The translations under genes and the position numbers were made by a program. From positions 1,674,001 to 1,738,000 of the forward strand of contig OY282456.1 of the NCBI GenBank assembly GCA_958296225.1: DNA of 64,000 nt, in the 5' to 3' direction. This document shows positions 7,709 through 17,000 of this stretch, one piece after another. The DNA comes from an uncultured Dehalococcoidia bacterium. GTDB taxonomy: Bacteria; Chloroflexota; Dehalococcoidia; Lucifugimonadales; UBA3495. The notes beneath the pieces were generated by a model. It did no database searches. It had not been told where the DNA came from and worked only from the letters and a program-made list of their open reading frames with translations. Each line of letters starts with the position of its first letter. The stretch's first letter is position 1.

Positions 7709-9146
7709 TGCGGCGCGGAGGACGGCGAACCGGATGCTGAGCGCGGACGGTGGGTCTTTCAAAGACCCGGCGGGACGGGTGTACCGCATTGCAGCGGAGG
7801 CGGGCAAAAGTCGCATCGTGCGCGGCCTGAACGACGCGGCGGCCGCAACGATGGCGGCCCTGCTATCCGAGCCGTTTTTCCGCCGTCTGGCCGCCGACGG
7901 AGACGTGGCGAGGACAACGCTGCTGGGAAGCGATGACCCAGCTTTCCGTCGTGTAGTCGCAGCGGGATGGGATGCGGCGGCGGAACACGAGGCCGTAGAT
8001 TTCGTAACCTGGCCCTACGAGTGGCCGTTTTCAATGCTCAAAGACGCCGCGCTGCTGCAACTGCGCCTGCTGGAAACAAGCGTACAGAACGACTGGATAC
8101 TCAAGGATGCAACCCCGTTCAACGTCCAGTGGGCGGGAATGCGGCCGGTTTTCATCGACGTGCCATCCTTCGTTCCCTGGGCCGGCGGCGAATACTGGCA
8201 GGGCTATCGCCAGTTCTGCGCTACCTTCCTGACGCCGCTGCTGTTGACCGCGCACCTGGGCATCCCATTCCAGCCGCTGCTGCGCTCGCAGCTCGAGGGC
8301 ATACCGCCGGAGGATGCGGCCCGGTACTTCTACGGGCTGCGGCGTTTCAAGCGGGGCGTTTTGTCCCATATCTGGTTTCCGGCAAAGGCTGAGGCCCGCG
8401 TCCGCAGACGCAGCGGCGACGGTGGACGCTCCCGGCGGCGACAATCCAAAACGATGCTGCTGGCCCTGCTGGACAGTCTGAAGCGGCTTGTCGCCAGGTT
8501 GTCCTACGGGCCGTCGCGCTCAAACTGGTCTCAGTATGCCGAAACCCATTCCTACGACGCTGCGGATTTCGAGCGGAAAAGGGACTTTGTGCTGCGGCAC
8601 ACCGCAGCGCTCCGCCCCGGCCTTACCTGGGACTTGGGCGCGAACACCGGCGCCTTCTCGCGCCTCGCCGCCAAGCACTCGCGAACGGTCGTCGCCGTGG
8701 ACAGTGACCAGGACGCCGTCGAACTGCTCTATCGCGAGGTGCGGGCAAGCGGGCCGCAGAACATCATCCCTCTGGTGATGGACCTGGCGAATCTTTCACC
8801 CGGACAGGGCTGGGCGGGCCGTGAACGCCCGGCATTCGACCAGCGACGCAACCCGGACCTGGCGCTCTGCCTCGCTCTGGTACACCATATGCGCGTCTCC
8901 GCCAACATTCCCCTGCCGTTGTTCATCGGCTGGCTGCACAGCCTGAACGCAACGGTCATTCTGGAGTTCATCGGGCGCGACGATGAAATGTTCCAAAAGC
9001 TCCTGGATAACAAGCGGGAGGACTATGCGGACTACAATACAGAGAACTTCGCAGCGGAGGTCGGCAGACGCTTTTCAATCAGCGAGCGGTTGGAGTTGAA
9101 AGGCGGGAAACGGTCGTTATTCCTGCTGGAACCCCTCCCACATTAA
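7701..9146 (+). CDS. Two-domain SAM-dependent methyltransferase
   Basis: 481 residues. Residues 1-240 form an all-alpha region with conserved-looking blocks (WPYEWPFSMLKDAALLQLRL, LKDATPFNVQW, PVFIDVPSF) that resembles the N-terminus of NoeA-type nodulation methyltransferases. After a basic linker (RRRSGDGGRSRRRQ), residues ~320-470 are a class I Rossmann methyltransferase: motif I LTWDLGANTGAFSRLA and VVAVDSDQDAV carrying the acidic ribose ligand. It is the third gene of an overlapping operon with a membrane sulfatase-fold enzyme, so modification of a surface glycan or lipid is a reasonable guess. The methyl acceptor is not known. Confidence 0.75.
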   Translation: MRNAARRTANRMLSADGGSFKDPAGRVYRIAAEAGKSRIVRGLNDAAAATMAALLSEPFFRRLAADGDVARTTLLGSDDPAFRRVVAAGWDAAAEHEAVDFVTWPYEWPFSMLKDAALLQLRLLETSVQNDWILKDATPFNVQWAGMRPVFIDVPSFVPWAGGEYWQGYRQFCATFLTPLLLTAHLGIPFQPLLRSQLEGIPPEDAARYFYGLRRFKRGVLSHIWFPAKAEARVRRRSGDGGRSRRRQSKTMLLALLDSLKRLVARLSYGPSRSNWSQYAETHSYDAADFERKRDFVLRHTAALRPGLTWDLGANTGAFSRLAAKHSRTVVAVDSDQDAVELLYREVRASGPQNIIPLVMDLANLSPGQGWAGRERPAFDQRRNPDLALCLALVHHMRVSANIPLPLFIGWLHSLNATVILEFIGRDDEMFQKLLDNKREDYADYNTENFAAEVGRRFSISERLELKGGKRSLFLLEPLPH

Positions 9147-9159
9147 AGGCGGGATGGTA

Positions 9160-10428
9160 TCAGAGGATTATCCCGGCGCTGCGCCAACGGTCGATGGTGG
9201 CGGATTCGTAGCCCAGCTCGTGGAGCACGGCGTCGGTGTGTTCCCCCAGCGCCGGCAGGTCGCCGGCGTGGAGCGGCGTAGCGCTGAACGACACCAGCGG
9301 GCCGGCCATCCGCACGGTGCCCAAGTCGCGGTGCGATACGTCGGCTGCCATGTCGTTTTCCAGCACCTGCGGGTGGTCAAACAGCTCCTCGACAAACCGC
9401 ACCGGGCCGGCGGGGACGCCGGCGGCGTCCAGCAGGGTTAGCCACTCTGCGTTGGTTTTGGCGCGGAATATGGCTTCGGCGTCGGTCATCAACTGCGCGC
9501 CGAACGCGGCGGCTTCCGGCGAATACTGGTCATAGCCGGTGTCAAAGCGGATGTCGTGGAGGCCGATTGCCGCCAGCAGCTTTTGGCGCAAAGCCGCGTT
9601 GAGGCAGCCCACCACCAGCATCCCGTCGGCGGTCTGGTAAAACCGGTAGTAGATGTTGCCCGGCGACTGGAAATGCTGCGCCTCATAGACGGACAGCAGT
9701 TCGGGATACGGTGTGCCGGCGGCGCGCATGGCGTCAATTGATTCGCGGATTTGGGCGTGGGGTTCCCGGTCAATGGCGTCAATGCGGACGAAACGCATCC
9801 CCAGCATCAGCAGGCCGGTTCCCAGCAGGGAGGCTTCCAGCTTCTGCCCCACGCCGCCGCTGCGCTCTCTGGCGAACAATGCCCCGCAAACCGCCCACGC
9901 CTGGGCCAAACCGCACGCCGAATCCACCAGCGGGCTGGCGACGATGTGCTGGGGGACGCCATTGACTACTTTGCCCTCGCTGGTGGCGATGCCGGACATA
10001 GCCTGAATGATGATGTCGTAGCCGGGACGGTAAGCATCCGGCCCGTGATGCCCAAATGCCGAGCCTTCGCAGTAGATGATGGCCGGATTGATGGCCGCCA
10101 GCGTATCGTAGTCGATGCCCAGGCGTCCGGCCACGTCGGGGCGGTTGTTCGCTAACACCACGTCGGCCTGCTCGGTCAGCCGGCGCACCACGGCGGCGGA
10201 TTCTGGCCGGGCCAGGTTCAGCGTGATGGAGCGCTTGCCCCGGTTGTAGGCCATGAAGGGGCGGCCCTCGGTGGGCAGCACGGCCTGGGCGTAGCGCCAG
10301 AGGTCGCCCCAGGGCGGTTCCACCTTGATGACGCTGGCACCCATATCCGCCAGCAGCATACCGGCGGTGGGCGTCGCAATCATCGTGGAGAACTCTACGA
10401 CGTTGATGCCGTCAAGGGGGCCGGGCAT
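9160..10428 (-). CDS. CaiB/BaiF family CoA-transferase
   Basis: 422 residues from the chosen ATG at 10428 (MPGPLDGINVVEFSTMIA). This start leaves four bases after the upstream gene and gives the family's usual N-terminus; an earlier in-frame start at 10473 would overlap the upstream gene. Family blocks are present: ADMGASVIKVEPPWGD, GKRSITLNL, DVVLANNRPDVAGRLGIDY and SPLVDSACGLAQAWA, with the Asp used as catalytic acyl carrier. The C-terminal domain contains PAGPVRFVEELFDHPQV. Type III CoA-transferases move CoA between carboxylic acids; the acids cannot be inferred. It follows a coiled-coil membrane protein and converges with the 7701-9146 gene. Confidence 0.88.
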   Translation of the reverse strand: MPGPLDGINVVEFSTMIATPTAGMLLADMGASVIKVEPPWGDLWRYAQAVLPTEGRPFMAYNRGKRSITLNLARPESAAVVRRLTEQADVVLANNRPDVAGRLGIDYDTLAAINPAIIYCEGSAFGHHGPDAYRPGYDIIIQAMSGIATSEGKVVNGVPQHIVASPLVDSACGLAQAWAVCGALFARERSGGVGQKLEASLLGTGLLMLGMRFVRIDAIDREPHAQIRESIDAMRAAGTPYPELLSVYEAQHFQSPGNIYYRFYQTADGMLVVGCLNAALRQKLLAAIGLHDIRFDTGYDQYSPEAAAFGAQLMTDAEAIFRAKTNAEWLTLLDAAGVPAGPVRFVEELFDHPQVLENDMAADVSHRDLGTVRMAGPLVSFSATPLHAGDLPALGEHTDAVLHELGYESATIDRWRSAGIIL

Positions 10429-10432
10429 AGAA

Positions 10433-11116
10433 TTATTCCGCCGGGTTGTCGCCGGGAGCGGGCCGCGCGCCATTGCCGTTGCCGTTCATACGGTGGGACA
10501 CCTGTTCCAGGAGGTCGAGGACGCGGGCGGTCATCAAGTCGCGCTGGACACGCTCGGCGGCCAGCTGGTCGAGGATTTGCTGCTGGAAAGCGCGGTTTTC
10601 CTGGAGGGCCAGGGTTTGGGCTGCCCGTTCGGCTTCGGCAGCCTGGATGCGGGCCTGGAGCTCGGATTCACGCTCGCGGCGGGCGGCTTCCCATTCCATT
10701 TGCTGCGCCAGACGCTCCGCCTCGCGTTCCTGGAGCTCCCGTTCCCGGAGCTGACGAATGGCTTCCCGCTCCTTTTCGCGGGCCAGGCGCTCCTTTTCGC
10801 GGGCCTGGCGGTCGGCGGCAGCGGCCTGGCGGTCGGCGGCGGCGGCCTGGCGGTCGGCTTCCCGTTCTTTGCGGGCTTCCTCCTCCCACTCTTTGCTTTT
10901 GAGCAGGGTCCACAGGGTCATAAACATATCCAGCACTCCAATGAAGGTGGTAGCCGCGAAAATGGCCGCCGTGTTCACGATGGACGCCGACAGGATTTCG
11001 GGCGGTTCCCGTCCCCAGAGGGTATAGATTTGGAAGGTAGCAATCAGCGCCGCCGTCCCGCCGCCAAAGGTAAGCGTCAGGTAGGCGATGACTGATATGA
11101 CCAGGAAAATCCTCAT
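10433..11116 (-). CDS. Two-helix membrane protein with long coiled coil
   Basis: 227 residues, no recognised family. Two N-terminal hydrophobic helices (IFLVISVIAYLTLTFGGG and VNTAAIFAATTFIGVLDMFM) are followed from residue ~75 by ~130 residues of almost pure Glu/Arg/Gln/Ala coiled coil. This includes an imperfect DRQAAAA repeat and many RE/KE pairs. The C-terminus is RPAPGDNPAE. The coiled coil probably projects into the cytoplasm as an assembly or scaffold element. It shares its general build with the membrane coiled-coil families at 2240-3156 and 43551-45571. Four bases separate it from the downstream CoA-transferase gene. Confidence 0.7.
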   Translation of the reverse strand: MRIFLVISVIAYLTLTFGGGTAALIATFQIYTLWGREPPEILSASIVNTAAIFAATTFIGVLDMFMTLWTLLKSKEWEEEARKEREADRQAAAADRQAAAADRQAREKERLAREKEREAIRQLRERELQEREAERLAQQMEWEAARRERESELQARIQAAEAERAAQTLALQENRAFQQQILDQLAAERVQRDLMTARVLDLLEQVSHRMNGNGNGARPAPGDNPAE

Positions 11117-11174
11117 ACCATTATACCTGCAACCGCCGGGCGCGGCTGCGGGCGACGCCGATTATAGCACCGCT

Positions 11175-12503
11175 TTACCCACCCAGCCGCAGCCGTTCCG
11201 GCCCCAACCGCAGGGCGTCCGGCGGAATCAGCGACGCCAACGATGCCGCAGTATAGCCACGTCCGGCATCGTCGTCATCGAGCCACGCCAGCGCGGCGGC
11301 GGCTTGCCGGGGGGCGATGCCTTTGGCCTGCACCAGCACGCGGAAATCGCCCAGGCCGCCGGGCCGGGCCAGATGCGTTAGCCCGGTGAGCCAGTCCCGG
11401 CCATCGTGGGCCGGGTTCCCGAAGCCGTTGGGCAGGGCGTCCGGCGGCCGGCCGTCGGGGCCGGCCGGGAGTGTCTGCCACCCGCCGGTATCGTACCCGG
11501 CCGGCGGCCCGTTCCGGCGGATGGTTTGCAGACCCAGCCGGGGCAGCAGCCAGCCCTGGGCGACGTTGCCGACGGCGGCCAGCCCGGCCCGTTGGCCGGC
11601 CCGGGACACGGACGTGAAATCGACCGGCGCCGTGATGTCCTGGCATCCGGCATCTTGCAGGGGCGAATCGGTCTGACGGTGCGCCCGGTAGGTTACCAGC
11701 GCGCCGTGGGGACGCTGCCTTGAGTCGTAAAGGTCGGCGGCGGCGCGTCCGTAGTCAATGGTCAGCACGAATCCCCTTTCCAGCGCGGCGGCCACGGCTG
11801 CCGCCCAGTCGTCCAGCAGCAGGCAGATTTCGGCGGTTTGCCCGTCTGACAGCGTGATGCCCACATCCGACAACCGGCGTTGCAGCAGCGGCGTGGACGG
11901 CGCGCCGGCCTGCTCCGTCAACTGCCCCTCGTAGCCGTCGGCCACGTCGGGTTGGATGGCTACGTACAGCTCGCGCAGGCGGCCGTTTTCCTGCCGTACC
12001 CGGTGCACGGGCCAGGCGTCCAGCAGCTCGTTGGACAGCACGCACCCGACCAGGCCACGCAGCGGCAGTCGCAGCGCGCTGGCGACCATCCGGTAGGCGC
12101 CGGCGCAATTGGCATCGTGGCCGCGCCGCCGGCCCAGGTCGGCGACTACGTAGCGCATCGCGTTGCCGAACCGGTGGGGCAGGCAGCTGGCGGCGGTCAG
12201 AATGTCGCGGCCGAGCAGGCCGCTGCCGGCGCCGGGTTCCAGGACGGTAAAAGGGCGCGGGCGTTCCAGCAGCGTCCAGAGGTGGAACAGCTGCACCGCC
12301 AGCAGCGCGCCAAAGGCGGGATGCACCTGCGGGCTGGTGTAGTAGTCGGCCGGCGGGTGGGCATCGGCGCGGGTATAGTAGCCGCCCGGCCCGTAGAGGG
12401 CGGCGGCCATATAGTCGGCAAAGGTGACGGGGCCATGCCGGGCGATGCGGCGCCGGATGCTGCGTTCCGCCGCCGACGGGATGGGGACAGGGTGGGCCGC
12501 CAT
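11175..12503 (-). CDS. SAM-dependent methyltransferase, MidA/NDUFAF7 (DUF185) family
   Basis: 442 residues from ATG 12503 (MAAHPVPIPSAAERSIRRRI). The open frame continues to 12629 but the extra residues look like read-through of repeat DNA. Family signs are GPVTFADYMAAALYGPGGYY, DYYTSPQVHPAFGALL, the SAM motif TVLEPGAGSGLLGRDIL and VLSNELLDAWPVHRV. Mitochondrial NDUFAF7 methylates an Arg of a complex I subunit; bacterial homologues are presumed protein methyltransferases. The C-terminus adds ~100 residues with a GFGNPAHDG segment. It lies downstream of the LRR genes on the same strand. Confidence 0.82.
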   Translation of the reverse strand: MAAHPVPIPSAAERSIRRRIARHGPVTFADYMAAALYGPGGYYTRADAHPPADYYTSPQVHPAFGALLAVQLFHLWTLLERPRPFTVLEPGAGSGLLGRDILTAASCLPHRFGNAMRYVVADLGRRRGHDANCAGAYRMVASALRLPLRGLVGCVLSNELLDAWPVHRVRQENGRLRELYVAIQPDVADGYEGQLTEQAGAPSTPLLQRRLSDVGITLSDGQTAEICLLLDDWAAAVAAALERGFVLTIDYGRAAADLYDSRQRPHGALVTYRAHRQTDSPLQDAGCQDITAPVDFTSVSRAGQRAGLAAVGNVAQGWLLPRLGLQTIRRNGPPAGYDTGGWQTLPAGPDGRPPDALPNGFGNPAHDGRDWLTGLTHLARPGGLGDFRVLVQAKGIAPRQAAAALAWLDDDDAGRGYTAASLASLIPPDALRLGPERLRLGG

Positions 12504-12641
12504 ATTCCAGGCCGCCTTTAACCCGGCGCGTCCGCGCCGGCGGCAGTTGGGCGGGCCGCAGTGGCGGGGCCGGGGTTCCGGCGCAACCCGGCAGCGCGCC
12601 GCCATGGGGGTGGGATGGGGCATCGCCATTGCATCGTCGTT

Positions 12642-15146
12642 CTACTCGCAGAAGGGCAAGGCCAGTCTGTCCAGGTCGTTGAAGGTAACATTCAAGGCAG
12701 CCGGTATGCAGCCGGTGAACTGGTTGCCGCTGAGGAACAACGCATACAGGATGGTCAGGCCGCCCAGCTCCGCCGGTATCGCTCCCGTCAACTGGTTGCC
12801 GCTGAGGTACAACTCCCGCAGATTGGCCAGGCTGCCCAGCTCCGCCGGTATCGCCCCCGTCAACTGGTTGCCGCTGAGGTGCAACGCATACAGGTTGGTC
12901 AGGCCGCCCAACTCCGCCGGTATCGCACCCGTCAACTGGTTGTCGCTGAGGGACAACCAAAACAGATTGGTCAGGCGGCCCAGCTCCGCCGGTATCGCAC
13001 CCGTCAACTGGTTCTCTCTGAGGACCAACTCCTCCAGATTGGCCAGGCGGCCCAGCTCCGCCGGTATCGCACCCGTCAACTGGTTGTCGTTGAGGTACAA
13101 CACCTCCAGATTGGCCAAGCTGCCCAGCTCTGCCGGTATCGCACCCGTCAACTGGTTGCCCCAGAGGGACAACCACCGCAGATGGGCCAGGTTCCCCAGC
13201 TCCGTCGGTATCGCTCCCGTCAACTGATTGTCGTCGAGGTCCAATGCAGTAACGCGCCCGTTAATGTCCGTAGCGACGCCATACCATTTCGGAGCATCGC
13301 TCAACCAGTTGCCGTTATGTCGCCAATGCGCGCCATCCGTAGCATTGTAGAAAGCAATCAGTGCCGCGCGGTCTGTAGCCGCCAATGTCACCGAAATCCG
13401 GTCGCAGAACGGCACGACCCCGCTGATGAAGTCATTAGAGCTAACATCGCGTAAAGGGGCCGGGATGCACCCGGTCAGCTGGTTCCCGCTGAGGTACAAC
13501 TCCTCCAGATTGGCCAGGTTGCCCAGCTCCGCCGGTATCGCTCCCGTCAACTGATTGTCGTTGAGGTACAACACCACCAGATTGGCCAGGCCGCCCAGCT
13601 CCGCCGGTATCGCTCCCGTCAACTGGTTACCGTTGAGGGACAACCACCACAGATCGGCCAGGCGGCCCAGCTCCGCGGGTATCGCCCCCGTCAACTGGTT
13701 GTGGCTGAGGGACAACGACTCCAGATTGTTGCCCAGCTCCGCGGGTATCGCCCCCGTCAACTGGTTGTCGTTGAGGGACAACAGCCGCAGATTGGCCAAG
13801 TTGCCCAGCTCCGCGGGTATCGCCCCCGTCAACTGGTTGTTGTAGAGGTACAACAGCCGCAGATTGGGCAGGCGGCCCAGCTCCGCCGGAATCGCTCCCG
13901 TCAACTGGTTGTCGTAGAGTTCCAACCACCACAGATTGGGCAGGTTGCCCAGCTCCGCGGGTATCGCTCCCGTCAACTGATTGTCGCCGAACCACAACCG
14001 CTCCAGATTGGCCAGGCGGCCCAACTCCGCCGGAATCGCCCCCGTCAACTGGTTGTTGTAGAGGTACAACAACTCTAGGTTGGCCAGGCGGCCCAACTCC
14101 GCCGGAATCGCTCCCGTCAACTGGTTGTTGTAGAGGTACAACCGCTCCAGATTGGCCAGACGGCCCAGCTCCGCCGGGATCGCCCCCGTCAACTCATTGT
14201 CGTAGAGCCATAACTCCCGCAGGTTGGCCAGGTGGCCCAGCTCCGCCGGTATCGCCCCCGTCAACTCATTGTCGTAGAGCCACAACTCCCGCAGGTTGGC
14301 CAGGTGGCCCAGCTCCGCCGGTATCGCCCCCGTCAACTGGTTGCCGCTGAGAGACAACCTCCTCAGGTTGGCCAGGTGGCCCAGCTCCGCCGGTATCGCT
14401 CCCGTCAACCGGTTGTAGCTGCTGCCGTAGGACCACACCCAAATGCCGAGGTCCAACACCTCCAGATTGGCCAGGTTGCCCAGCTCCGCCGGGATCGCTC
14501 CCCTCAACCAGTTGCCGCTGAGGTCCAACTCAGTGACGCGGCCATTGTCGTCAGTGGTAACGCCATCCCACTCTCCCAGCGGCGCATCGCTCAGCCAGTT
14601 GTCGTTGTAACGCCAATTCGGGCCGTTAGTAGCGTGGTACAACGCGGCCAGCGCCACCCGGTCGGCGGCGGCCGGGTCGGGCACTGGCGTGGCCGACGCC
14701 CATTCCGACCATTGCCCCCAAACCGCGCCGGAGTCGGGCCAGTTCCAGCGCGCCCCGACGGCGATGAAACTGTAAGGCGTTCCGGGTTCCAGGTCGGTGA
14801 TTACGCCTTGCGTGCCGTTGAAGGCGGCCATTTGCGGGCGAGCGGCGAAACTGCCGTTAGTGGCGTCAGCCGACTTGATATAGGCGATGAAATAGACTTG
14901 CGCGTTCTCGGCCGCCGTCCAGGTGAGGCGGACGGCACCGAAGGGCCGCCCGTCCACGCTGGCGGACAGGTTGGTTACGGGCCCGACTGCCGGCGGTTCG
15001 GCGTCCGTCGCCGGCGTGGTACCGCCGGATTGGGGCGCGCCGCCAAAGCCGGCCAGCGCCGCCGCCAGCAGGCCGAGCATCGCCAGCAGGCAGACGGCGC
15101 GGGCGCGGCGGCGGGCTTGGGCAAGCATCATCTCTATCCGGCGCAT
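12642..15146 (-). CDS. Exported plant-type leucine-rich repeat protein, copy 1
   Basis: About 834 residues from ATG 15146 (MRRIEMMLAQARRRARAV). Upstream ATGs to 15209 are also open, so the start is uncertain. Order: basic n-region and hydrophobic signal segment (CLLAMLGLLAAALAGFGG), a fibronectin-III-like domain (VGPVTNLSASVDGRPFGAV...), a cap with ALYHATNGPNW, then ~15 repeats of the 24-residue plant-type consensus NxLTGAIPAELGxLANLxxLxLx. A Cys-capped break (LTGCIP...PFCD) follows, then a second cap and ~8 more repeats, ending in PFCE. One repeat is six bases short (near 13730). Such surface LRR proteins bind partner proteins or glycans; the ligand is unknown. Tandem paralogue of the next gene. 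Confidence 0.85.
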   Translation of the reverse strand: MRRIEMMLAQARRRARAVCLLAMLGLLAAALAGFGGAPQSGGTTPATDAEPPAVGPVTNLSASVDGRPFGAVRLTWTAAENAQVYFIAYIKSADATNGSFAARPQMAAFNGTQGVITDLEPGTPYSFIAVGARWNWPDSGAVWGQWSEWASATPVPDPAAADRVALAALYHATNGPNWRYNDNWLSDAPLGEWDGVTTDDNGRVTELDLSGNWLRGAIPAELGNLANLEVLDLGIWVWSYGSSYNRLTGAIPAELGHLANLRRLSLSGNQLTGAIPAELGHLANLRELWLYDNELTGAIPAELGHLANLRELWLYDNELTGAIPAELGRLANLERLYLYNNQLTGAIPAELGRLANLELLYLYNNQLTGAIPAELGRLANLERLWFGDNQLTGAIPAELGNLPNLWWLELYDNQLTGAIPAELGRLPNLRLLYLYNNQLTGAIPAELGNLANLRLLSLNDNQLTGAIPAELGNNLESLSLSHNQLTGAIPAELGRLADLWWLSLNGNQLTGAIPAELGGLANLVVLYLNDNQLTGAIPAELGNLANLEELYLSGNQLTGCIPAPLRDVSSNDFISGVVPFCDRISVTLAATDRAALIAFYNATDGAHWRHNGNWLSDAPKWYGVATDINGRVTALDLDDNQLTGAIPTELGNLAHLRWLSLWGNQLTGAIPAELGSLANLEVLYLNDNQLTGAIPAELGRLANLEELVLRENQLTGAIPAELGRLTNLFWLSLSDNQLTGAIPAELGGLTNLYALHLSGNQLTGAIPAELGSLANLRELYLSGNQLTGAIPAELGGLTILYALFLSGNQFTGCIPAALNVTFNDLDRLALPFCE

Positions 15147-17000
15147 CCTGTCCATCCTGGTAAAAAAGACGCCCCCTGCCGCCGTGGGGATGGGATGGGG
15201 CATCGCCATTGCATCGTCGTTCTACTCGCAGAAGGGCAGGCCCAGGCTGTCCAGGTCGTTGTAAGCAACGTTATGCCAGGCAGCCGGTATGCAGCCGGTG
15301 AACTGGTTGCCGCTGAGGTACAAGTACCACAGATTGGCCAGGTTGCCCAGCTCCGCCGGTATCGCCCCTGTCAACTGGTTGTTGTAGAGGGACAACACCA
15401 CCAAGTTGGCCAGGCTGCCTAGCTCCGCCGGTATCGCTCCCGTCAACTCATTGTCGTAGAGCCACAACCTTTCCAGGTTGGCCAGGCTGCCCAGCTCCGC
15501 CGGTATCGCCCCCGTCAACTGGTTGCCGCTGAGGGACAACCGCTCCAGGTTGGCCAGGTTGCCCAGCTCCGTCGGTATCGCCCCTGTCAACTGGTTGTTG
15601 TGGAGGGACAACACCACCAAGTTGGCCAGGTTGCCCAGCTCCGTCGGTATCGCCCCCGTCAACTCATTGTCGTAGAGCCACAACCTTTCCAGGTTGGCCA
15701 GGCTGCCCAGCTCCGCCGGTATCGCCCCCGTCAACTGGTTGCCGCTGAGGGACAACCGCTCCAGGTTGGCCAGGCTGCCCAGCTCCGACGGTATCGCTCC
15801 CGTCAACTGGTTGTTGTCGAGCCACAACACCCGTAGGTTGGCCAGGCTGCCCAGCTCTGCCGGTATCGTCCCCGTCAACTGGTTGTTATCAAGGTCCAAC
15901 CACTCCAGATTGGTCAGGTTGCCCAGCTCCGCCGGTATCGCCCCCGTCAACCGGTTGTTGTCGAGGGATAATGCAGTAACGCGGTAGATGTTGGTAGAGA
16001 CGCCGCGCCATTCGCTCAGCGGCGCGGCGCTCAGCCAGTTGTCGCTGTTATTCCAATTCGGGCCGTTAGTAGCGTGGTACAAAGCGACCAGCGCCGCCCG
16101 GTCGGCAGCTGCCAAAGTCACCGCAACCGGGTCGCAGAACGGCAAGAGAGTGCTGCCGATGTCATGGCGGCGAACATCGGGTAAAGCGGCCGGGATGCAC
16201 CCGGTCAGCTGGTTCCCGCTGAGGTACAACTCCTCCAGGTTGGCCAGGTTGCCCAGCTCCGCCGGTATCGCCCCCGTCAACTGGTTGTCGTTGAGGTACA
16301 ACGCCTCCAGATTGGCCAGGTTGCCCAGCTCCGCCGGTATCGCCCCCGTCAATTGATTGTCGCTGAGGTCCAACCACTCCAGATTGGCCAGGTTGCCCAG
16401 CTCCGTCGGTATCGCCCCCGTCAACTGGTTGCCCCAGAGGTACAACCCCTCCAGATTGGCCAGGTTGCCCAGCTCCGCCGGTATCGCTCCCGTCAGCTGA
16501 TTGCGGCTGAGGGACAACCCCTCCAGATTGGCCAGGCTGCCCAGTTCCGCCGGTATCGCCCCCGTCAACTGGTTGTTGTGGAGGTACAACCGCTCCAGGT
16601 TGGCCTGGCGGCCCAGCTCCGCCGGTATCGCTCCCGTCAACTGGTTGCCGCTGAGGTACAACCCCTCCAGATTGGCCAGGTTGCCCAGCTCCGTCGGTAT
16701 CGCCCCCGTCAACTCGTTGCCGCGGAGGTACAACCGCTCCAGATTGGCCAGGTTGCCCAACTCCGCCGGTATCGCTCCCGTCAACTCGTTGTAGTCGAGG
16801 TCCAACACCACCAAGTTGGCCAGGTTGCCCAGCTCCGCCGGTATCGCCCCCGTCAACTCGTTGCCCCAGAGGGACAACCGCTCCAGATTGGCCAGGCGGC
16901 CCAGTTCCCCCGGTATCGCTCCCGTCAACCGGTTGAAGTAGAGGGACAACTTAGTGACGCGGCCATTGTCGTCAGTGGTAACGCCATCCCACTCTCCCAG
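12642..17000. repeat. 72-bp LRR coding repeats in two tandem genes
   Basis: On the plus strand the repeat reads as GCCCAGCTCCGCCGGTATCG, then CxCCCGTCAACTGGTTG and a variable ~30 bases ending in AGATTGGCCAGG. More than 40 copies occur with a 72-base period. Codon-level identity is far above what protein selection alone would require, which points to recent unequal crossing-over or gene conversion. Confidence 0.85.

Noticed and set aside
11755..13176. A 473-codon minus-strand frame with regular repeats across the LRR gene end and midA
   Set aside because: The repeats are the LRR DNA read in the wrong frame, giving a Gly/Gln/Pro pattern.
12642..17000. Regular repeats that could suggest a CRISPR array
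   Set aside because: The 72-bp period has no unique spacers and encodes a 24-residue LRR in frame throughout.
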